Below, in pieces: positions 16,047 to 22,765 of a DNA stretch of 22,765 bases. Position numbers and translations under genes: made by a program. Each line of letters begins with the position of its first letter. The stretch's first letter is position 1. The DNA comes from Chloroflexota bacterium (GTDB taxonomy: Bacteria > Chloroflexota > Dehalococcoidia > UBA2979). A model generated the notes under the pieces. That model ran no database searches and was not told the origin of the DNA. It saw only the letters and a list, made by a program, of their open reading frames with translations. The stretch spans positions 1 to 22,765 of the forward strand of contig QWJG01000010.1 of assembly GCA_009391845.1 (NCBI GenBank), in the 5' to 3' direction.

Positions 16047-17050
16047 ATGACCCGTCTCACGCAGCTCCTCCGCTTCGGCGCCCTGCTGATCGCCGCGCTC
16101 GTGCTGTTCGGCGCCACCAGCGTCAGCGCCCAGCCACCGCGGTCCCCCGCCCCGGCGGCTTCGGCCTGCTCGTCTGGACGGGGGGCGCGCTCGATCAGCT
16201 CCAGCGCGACGCTGTCGCAGCCGGCTGCGCACCCCGCGCGATCTGGACCGACGGGACGGGCGCGACCGCCGGCTCGCTCGTCGGATACCTCTTCGCCGCG
16301 CCCGCCTTCGTGAACGCGCAGTTCCTCGCGATCCACCCGACGGGACTCCCCGCCGCCACCCCGCTGATCCTCGTCTGTGAGCTGGCGCCGGCTCCCACCC
16401 CGCCCCCCGGCTCCACCTTCGAGACGCTCCCCGTCGGAGCCGCCCTCCCCTCGGGTGCCGCATGCGCCTCGCGCATCCGGCCGACCGCCGAGGTCCGCCC
16501 AGGCAACGCTGTCTACAACGCCACCCGCGGCACCTCACCACACGACCTCACCCCGCGCGTCGACGGCGACTTCGTCGGGACCACCGATGAGCTACTGCAA
16601 TGGGTCGCCTGCAAATGGGGTATCGACGAGGACATCGTCCGCGCGCAGGTCGTCCTCGAATCCTGGTGGGACCAGACCACCGGCGGCGATCGCACCGCCG
16701 ACCGGTCCGCCTGCCACCCCGATCTCCGCACCGCCTCCGGCGACTGCCCCGAGTCCATCGGCCTGATGCAGGTCCGCTACCCCTACCACCAAGAGGCCTT
16801 CGAGGACGCCAACGCCATCCGCTCCAGCACCTACAACCTGGACTACGCCTACGCCGTCTGGCGTTCCTGCTACGAGGGCGAACTCACCTGGCTCAACAAC
16901 CTCGAGCGTGGCTCCGAATACGCCCCCGGCGACCTCTGGGGCTGCACCGGCGTCTGGTTCTCCGGCCGCTGGCGCACCCCCGCCGCCCTCGAATACAACG
17001 CCCGCCTCAACGCCCGAACCTGGGAAACCCCCGGCTTCCTCAACCCCTAG
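16047..17050 (+). pseudogene. Secreted lysozyme/lytic-transglycosylase-like protein gene with an internal frameshift
   Basis: The frame from ATG 16047 encodes a clear signal peptide (MTRLTQLLRFGALLIAALVLFG, cleavage near SVSA-Q), then degenerates into Ser/Pro/Arg-rich residues and stops at 16313. A second frame carries coherent protein from about 16151 (PGGFGLLVWTGGALDQLQRDAVAAGC, then IWTDGTGATAGSLVGYLFAAPAFVNAQFL) through to the stop at 17050. Joining them needs a -1 shift in the C-rich run GGTCCCCCGCCCCGG at 16141-16155, giving about 334 residues. The C-terminal part resembles the lysozyme fold of soluble lytic transglycosylases: WGIDEDIVRAQVVLESWW (candidate catalytic Glu) and ESIGLMQVRYPYH. 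Cause: a one-base loss (mutation or read error), or programmed slippage. It probably acts on peptidoglycan outside the membrane. Confidence 0.7.
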
Positions 17051-17055
17051 GCCCG

Positions 17056-17349
17056 GGTCCGGCGAACACCCCCCGCACCCAACCGGCGCCTGTCCCGCCA
17101 CCACAGCGCGCCAACCAGCCCCGAAGGGTCAGCAAGGGTCGAAGACCCACTGAGGTCCGGCGAAACAACCCCCGCACCCGAACGACGCGGTCCCGCCACC
17201 ACAGCGCGCCAACCAGCCCCGAAGGGTCAGCAAGGGTCGAAGACCCCAGGAGGTCCGGCGAAACAACCCCCCGCACCCGAACGACGCGGTCCTGCCACCA
17301 AAGCACGCCAAACAACCCGGAACGGTCAGGGAGGGTCGAAGACCCCTAG
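17056..17349. repeat. Three tandem 98-bp repeats with an internal hairpin
   Basis: Copies start at 17056, 17154 and 17252, each beginning GGTCCGGCGAA. Copies 1 and 2 share about 56 identical bases in their second half; copy 3 is more diverged. Each contains GGGTC-GAA-GACCC (17136-17148, 17234-17246, 17333-17345). The array lies between convergent genes and is bracketed by ACCCCTAGG at 17043-17051 and 17342-17350. Copy 3 includes the last codons and stop of the minus-strand gene. The hairpins could terminate transcription from either side. No transposase or spacer structure is present. Confidence 0.85.
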
Positions 17350-17793
17350 GAGGAAGGACATGCGGACGCGTGCGTCGCGGGCGGCGCCCCAGTCGCACAT
17401 CGCTGCCAGCTCGCGCAGGCGCGGCGCTAGGTGCTCGTAGCCACTCACGAGCGGTGCCAGCACCGCGTCGGGTGCTTCCCAGACCGCCGCCACCGCGCGA
17501 GCGCAGCCAGCGAGGTCCGTCGACGCCTGCCACGACCGCTCCAGCTCTCGGGCGTCCTCTGGCGTCTCCACGTCGCGATCCGCGTAGCGATACAGCGGCC
17601 GCAGATCGACCTTCAGCTTCTGTGTCAGGTGATTCGCTGCTAGCGCCAGCTCGTGCTGACCGCCCATCCGCGCGCTGAACGCCCACGACTGGAAGAACAA
17701 CACGATCGACGGATCATCAAGGAACCCCAGCGGGCACTCGCCCACGCCCTCGAACTCAACGAAGAAGCGTTGCGGCCCCGGCGTCGCGACCAT
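17326..17793 (-). CDS. Hypothetical protein downstream of gyrB
   Basis: I do not recognise this 155-residue protein. It looks soluble and acidic to neutral, with no signal peptide or membrane segment. Its N-terminal region (VEFEGVGECPLGFLDDPSIVLFFQSWAFSARMGGQHELALAANHLTQKLKVDLRPLY, described in segments here) is followed by helices rich in Ala, Arg and Glu. The start ATG is 14 bp after the gyrB stop with no obvious ribosome binding site, so translation coupled to gyrB is likely. Its last residues (VFDPP) and stop codon are encoded by the third 98-bp repeat, so the C-terminus may have been altered by repeat insertion or expansion. Confidence 0.6.
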   Translation of the reverse strand: MVATPGPQRFFVEFEGVGECPLGFLDDPSIVLFFQSWAFSARMGGQHELALAANHLTQKLKVDLRPLYRYADRDVETPEDARELERSWQASTDLAGCARAVAAVWEAPDAVLAPLVSGYEHLAPRLRELAAMCDWGAARDARVRMSFLLGVFDPP

Positions 17794-17807
17794 CCGAGGG
17801 GTGGGGG

Positions 17808-19793
<1,986 letters not shown>

Positions 19794-19884
19794 TCATCGA
19801 GGACCAACCGACCATCGCGTCGAGGCGCAGAGCGCCCTGCACGACTGCCGAGGAATTGATCACCCGCTTGAATGGACACCACTA

Positions 19885-19893
19885 ATTCTACCA
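19885..19893 (-). promoter_or_regulatory. Candidate extended -10 promoter for gyrB
   Basis: TGGTAGAAT on the minus strand fits the TGnTATAAT extended -10 form. No good -35 is seen, which such promoters tolerate. It would give a leader of about 110 nt. Confidence 0.4.
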
Positions 19894-19932
19894 TAGATCG
19901 GGCCCGTTTTCGGCCCGCAAGACCCTGCGCGC

Positions 19933-19950
19933 GACGGCCCGCGGGCCGTC
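19933..19950. repeat. 18-bp perfect palindrome between gyrB and trmO
   Basis: GACGGCCCGCGGGCCGTC is its own reverse complement. It lies between divergent promoters, so an operator is more likely than a terminator. Confidence 0.5.
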
Positions 19951-20042
19951 AGGCCGTATCCACGCCGCTCGTTGTCGTGAGCTACCGGTCAGCCCTCGAT
20001 TACTCCCGAATTCGCCCGAAATCACCGCGATCCGCGCTCGCC

Positions 20043-20070
20043 CTGACCTGCGCCGCCGGACCTCTATACT
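20043..20070 (+). promoter_or_regulatory. Promoter placed for a leaderless trmO transcript
   Basis: CTGACC (20043-20048), 16 nt, then TATACT (20065-20070). Only seven bases separate the -10 from GTG 20078, so transcription should begin at or next to the start codon. Confidence 0.55.
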
Positions 20071-20077
20071 GACCCTC

Positions 20078-20518
20078 GTGGACCCCATCGCAATCGACCC
20101 AATCGGCACCGTTGCCAACGGCCAGCACGACGTCGCGCGCGGCGACTGGTCGCGTCAGCGCAGCACCATCCGCTTGCGCCCTGGCTTCGGCGATCGCCTG
20201 CTCGGCCTCGCCGACTACTCGCACGTCATCGTCATCGGCTGGCTCCACGAAATACCCGCCGAACTCCGCGATCGCCCCTCCGCCTACCCCGCCGGCGACG
20301 ACCAGCTCCCGCTCCAGGGTGCGCTCGCCCTTCGCGGTGGCGCCCGCCCCAACCCCATCTCCATCACCGTCTGCGCGCTCCGCGATATCGACCGCGACAC
20401 GCTCACCGTCGAGGGCCTCGATCTCGTCGATGGCACCCCGATCCTCGATCTGAAGCCCTACATCGCCTTCTACGACGCCCGCCCGGATGCGACCCTCCCG
20501 CGCTGGGCGCAGGGCTAG
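20078..20518 (+). CDS. trmO: tRNA (N6-threonylcarbamoyladenosine-N6)-methyltransferase TrmO (TsaA-like)
   Basis: SAM-dependent enzyme that methylates t6A37 to m6t6A in tRNA-Thr; its TsaA-like fold is an unusual beta-barrel methyltransferase. The 146 residues show the family pattern: DPIGTVANG at the start, a central YSHVIVIGWLHEI, then ALRGGARPNPISITVCAL (family RsPxRPNPIG) and the closing GLDLVDGTPILDLKPYIAF. The C-terminal domain of the longer E. coli form is absent, as in many bacteria. Start GTG 20078 has no ribosome binding site but an adjacent promoter, consistent with a leaderless message. The DNA glycosylase gene follows immediately, so the two are probably co-transcribed. Confidence 0.85.
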   Translation: MDPIAIDPIGTVANGQHDVARGDWSRQRSTIRLRPGFGDRLLGLADYSHVIVIGWLHEIPAELRDRPSAYPAGDDQLPLQGALALRGGARPNPISITVCALRDIDRDTLTVEGLDLVDGTPILDLKPYIAFYDARPDATLPRWAQG

Positions 20519-20522
20519 CGAG

Positions 20523-21293
20523 GTGCCCTCCGGTCGCCGGCTCCAGCCCGGGCGCACCGGCCGCGAACACGCCGGCGAATCGCCCATCCACCGTCCGCCG
20601 ACCCGCACCCAGCTCGGCGCCGTCTACCGTGCCCTGCTCCAGCTCCACGGCCACCAACAGTGGTGGCCGACCGCCCTCGAGGATGGCCCCGGCGCCCGCC
20701 TCGAAATCTGCTTCGGCGCGATCCTCACCCAGAACACCTCCTGGAAGGGCGCCGCCGCCGCGCTTGAAAACCTCCATGCCGCCGGCGCCCTCGATGCCGA
20801 AGCGCTCCTTGCGCTTCCCACCGACGTGCTCGCCGACCTCGTGCGCCCCTCCGGGCACTTCAACGTGAAGGCGCGCAAACTCCAGTCGTTCTGCCTCGAG
20901 ATCGTCGAGGGCTACGGCGACCTCGACGATCTGCTCGACGCCGATACGGACGAACTGCGCGAACGCCTGCTCGCCATCTGGGGCATTGGCCCCGAAACCG
21001 CGGACGCCATCACCCTCTACGCCGCCCGCAAACCCACCTTCGTCGTCGACGCCTACTCCTACCGCCTCTTCGAACGCCTCGACCTCCCACCCGGCCGGCG
21101 CAACTACGACGTCTACCGGGACTTCTTCCTCGGCAAAATCGGCCCCGACGTCAACGAACTGAACGAATGGCACGCCCTCATCGTCCGCCACGGCCAGAAC
21201 ATCTGCCGCCGCTCCAACCCCCGCTGCGACGAATGCCCGCTCCTCCGCCGCTGCCCCTTCGGCCAAAACGAAATGGGCCTGCGCACCGGCTAG
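20523..21293 (+). CDS. Endonuclease III-superfamily DNA glycosylase with a 4Fe-4S cluster, MagIII-like
   Basis: Base-excision repair glycosylase of the HhH-GPD superfamily. Visible: ILTQNTSWKGAAAALENL, VRPSGHFNVKARKL, the helix-hairpin-helix WGIGPETADAI (about 153-163), the catalytic Asp176 in FVVDAYSYRLFERL, and a terminal cluster motif C-X6-C-X2-C-X5-C (Cys228, 235, 238, 244). The Lys that makes EndoIII a bifunctional lyase (GVGRKTA) is Glu158 here, so it should be monofunctional. The VRPSG and VVD.YSY segments resemble H. pylori 3-methyladenine glycosylase MagIII as I recall it. I start it at GTG 20523, with AGGG 8 nt upstream, directly after trmO. ATG 20487 inside trmO is the alternative. 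Confidence 0.85.
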   Translation: MPSGRRLQPGRTGREHAGESPIHRPPTRTQLGAVYRALLQLHGHQQWWPTALEDGPGARLEICFGAILTQNTSWKGAAAALENLHAAGALDAEALLALPTDVLADLVRPSGHFNVKARKLQSFCLEIVEGYGDLDDLLDADTDELRERLLAIWGIGPETADAITLYAARKPTFVVDAYSYRLFERLDLPPGRRNYDVYRDFFLGKIGPDVNELNEWHALIVRHGQNICRRSNPRCDECPLLRRCPFGQNEMGLRTG

Positions 21294-21458
21294 CTGCAGC
21301 CTGGTTGTCATTCGGTGTCGCTAAGCGACGCGCGATCGTCCCTCGCTGTCTTCGGACCCCCGGCGTCCCAGGGACCTTGGCGATCGACGTCGGGGACCGC
21401 GCCACGTCCGCCCGCCGCGCCGTCGCCGCCGCCGCCACACTCCCGAGGAGAGCACCCC

Positions 21459-22613
21459 ATGATCGCCGCCGAATTCATCGCCCCCGACCCGACCTCAATC
21501 GGCATCGACCCCACCGCGCTCGCCACCCTCAACAGCCGCGTCCGCTCGTACGTCGACGCCGGCCTGCCCGCCGCCCAGATCGCCGTCGCCCGCTACGGCA
21601 AACTCGCCGGCATCGCCACCTACGGCTCCGCCGTCCAGGCTGGCGAGGAACAACCGGCCACCGACGACACCCTCTTCTGCCTCTTCTCCGCCACCAAAGG
21701 CATCGTCGGCGCCGCCGCCTGGGCACTCATCGAGGACGGCCAGCTCAACATCGACGAGCACGTCGCCGACATCGTCCCCGCCTTCAAAACGCACGGCAAA
21801 GACATCGTCACCGTGAGGCAAATCCTCACCCACACCGCCGGATTCCCGTACGCCCCGATGCACCCGAAGCTCTGGGAGGATCGTGCTCTGCGGAACGAAC
21901 GCATGGAGTACTGGCGCCTCACCTGGGAGCCCGACAGCCGCTTCGAATATCACGCCACCGCCGCTCACTGGGTGATCGCCGAGATCATCACCCAGCGCAC
22001 CGGCCTCGACTTCCGCGACTACCTCCGCCAGCGTCTGCTCGACCCGATGGCCCTCCCCGACCTCCTCGTCGGTGTCCCCGACGACCAGCAGCAACGCCTC
22101 GCCGACATCGTCTACTTGCAGCCCCCCGAAATGCCGGAGGACGGCTGGAAAGAGGTCAACCCGGAAACCATCCTCCACTTCAACCTGCCCTCGCAGCGCC
22201 GCGCTGGCGCCCCGGGCGGCGGCGGCTTCGCCGGGGCCGGCGAACTCGCCCTCTTCTACCAGCGCCTCGTCTCCGTTCCGGAGTCCGGCGCCCACGCCCC
22301 GCTCAAGCAGTCCACCATCGACATGGCCACCACCGTCTACACCAGCGCGCACCACCAGAACATCGACGGACTTCCGGTCAATCGCGCCCTCGCCGTCGTC
22401 GTTGCCGGCGACCACCCAGCCCAGCGAGGTTTCGCCCCCAACGCTTCGCCTCGCGCCTTCGGTCACGCCGGCGCCGGCGGCCAGATCGCCTGGGGCGACC
22501 CCGCGACCGGCTTCTCCGTCGGCTTCGTCACCAACGGCTTCGACTCCAACGACAACCTCGCCGCCCGCACCGCCGACCTCAACCGCCTCGCCGGAGCTTG
22601 CCTCCTGGACTGA
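21459..22613 (+). CDS. Serine hydrolase, beta-lactamase/penicillin-binding protein class C family
   Basis: The 384 residues have the class C beta-lactamase fold of many esterases and D-amino-acid peptidases. The nucleophile motif is SATK (Ser77-Lys80) in LFCLFSATKGIVGAA; TVRQILTHTAGFP and GHAGAGGQIAWGDPATGFSVGFVTNGF are typical. The second motif, usually Y-x-N, reads Y164-H-A in FEYHATAAHW. No signal peptide is seen, so a cytoplasmic esterase or peptidase is more likely than an antibiotic-degrading enzyme. Start ATG 21459 with GAGGAG (21445-21450) eight nt upstream; the frame continues open to 21315 but that part is Pro/Ser-rich. Unlike the mmgE/prpD gene, Asp before C is usually GAC here. 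Confidence 0.88.
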   Translation: MIAAEFIAPDPTSIGIDPTALATLNSRVRSYVDAGLPAAQIAVARYGKLAGIATYGSAVQAGEEQPATDDTLFCLFSATKGIVGAAAWALIEDGQLNIDEHVADIVPAFKTHGKDIVTVRQILTHTAGFPYAPMHPKLWEDRALRNERMEYWRLTWEPDSRFEYHATAAHWVIAEIITQRTGLDFRDYLRQRLLDPMALPDLLVGVPDDQQQRLADIVYLQPPEMPEDGWKEVNPETILHFNLPSQRRAGAPGGGGFAGAGELALFYQRLVSVPESGAHAPLKQSTIDMATTVYTSAHHQNIDGLPVNRALAVVVAGDHPAQRGFAPNASPRAFGHAGAGGQIAWGDPATGFSVGFVTNGFDSNDNLAARTADLNRLAGACLLD

Positions 22614-22765
22614 GCCTGCCGCGCCGCCGCTGCGCCTCCGAGGGCTGTCCCGTCTCGCGAGGTCGGCTCAGTCGCGGCTGGGCCGGTCGCGCATCAACGT
22701 GACCCCGCGGGAAATGGCCGCCCCCAACGAACGAGACTTCACCTGCGGCTCGCGCGCAGCACAGA
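22614..22765. other. 3' end of the window, no gene seen
   Basis: 152 bp after the serine hydrolase stop. I see no convincing hairpin terminator, promoter or start of a gene. Open frames here are low-complexity, Arg-rich translations. Confidence 0.4.

Noticed and set aside
16310..16312. GTG 16310 as the true start of the lysozyme-like protein
   Set aside because: Coherent protein sequence continues upstream in the same frame to about 16151, and there is no ribosome binding site at 16310.
17056..17349. CRISPR array
   Set aside because: Units are contiguous 98-bp near-copies without unique spacers, and there are no cas genes.
17040..17686. Open frames on both strands through the 98-bp repeats as coding sequence
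   Set aside because: They only repeat the tandem unit's translation and overlap recognised genes out of frame; the repeats carry hairpins instead.
21495..22466. 323-codon minus-strand frame opposite the serine hydrolase
   Set aside because: Low-complexity mirror of a real gene, no recognisable domain.
21459..22613. Antibiotic-resistance beta-lactamase
   Set aside because: No signal peptide and a Y-H-A instead of Y-x-N motif; it fits the broad esterase/peptidase relatives better.

Overview
This is a 22.8 kb piece of a high-GC bacterial chromosome that looks like the neighbourhood of the replication origin. It carries dnaA, gyrB, obg, nadD, rpsO and pnp, together with coenzyme A biosynthesis genes and a set of accessory enzymes. 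GTG and TTG starts are common. Strong third-position GC produces long meaningless reading frames opposite most real genes. I cannot fix the taxon from sequence alone. A member of the Chloroflexota, or another high-GC phylum with a dispersed dnaA/gyrB arrangement, is a guess only. No transposase, integrase, CRISPR array, tRNA or rRNA was seen.

Layout: 1-3.1 kb holds rpsO then pnp on the minus strand, with a hairpin over the rpsO stop and a GC-rich pnp leader. The PNPase has a long Gly/Arg/Asp tail built on a 27-bp minisatellite. 3.3-5 kb holds a DegV-family protein (+) converging on an AUR1-type PAP2 membrane enzyme (-). 5.1-7.6 kb is a plus-strand run of leucyl aminopeptidase, a VOC/glyoxalase-fold protein with an apparent CTG start, and a HAD-like phosphatase. 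7.6-9.7 kb is a minus-strand coaX-coaBC pair. 10.2-12.9 kb is dnaA followed by a MmgE/PrpD-family gene. 13.3-15.2 kb is obg-nadD, with coding ends overlapping by 4 bp. 15.2-17.8 kb holds a methyltransferase (-), a secreted lysozyme-like gene interrupted by a -1 frameshift (+), three 98-bp tandem repeats, and a hypothetical gene (-) directly after gyrB. 17.8-19.8 kb is gyrB (-). 20.1-22.6 kb holds trmO (apparently leaderless), a MagIII-like Fe-S DNA glycosylase and a beta-lactamase-fold serine hydrolase, all plus strand.

Replication context: DnaA-box-like sequences occur in two intergenic regions that flank the dnaA-mmgE/prpD block. One lies just upstream of dnaA and the other in a visibly less GC-rich gap before obg. 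This suggests autoregulation of dnaA and a possible bipartite oriC.

Most of the window is ordinary housekeeping DNA. I did not find a convincing new multi-gene system. The most notable features are the possible split origin, the frameshifted cell-wall gene with its adjoining repeat array, the repetitive PNPase tail, the MagIII-like glycosylase that keeps an Fe-S cluster, and a codon-context effect in which Asp GAT is used almost only where it creates GATC.
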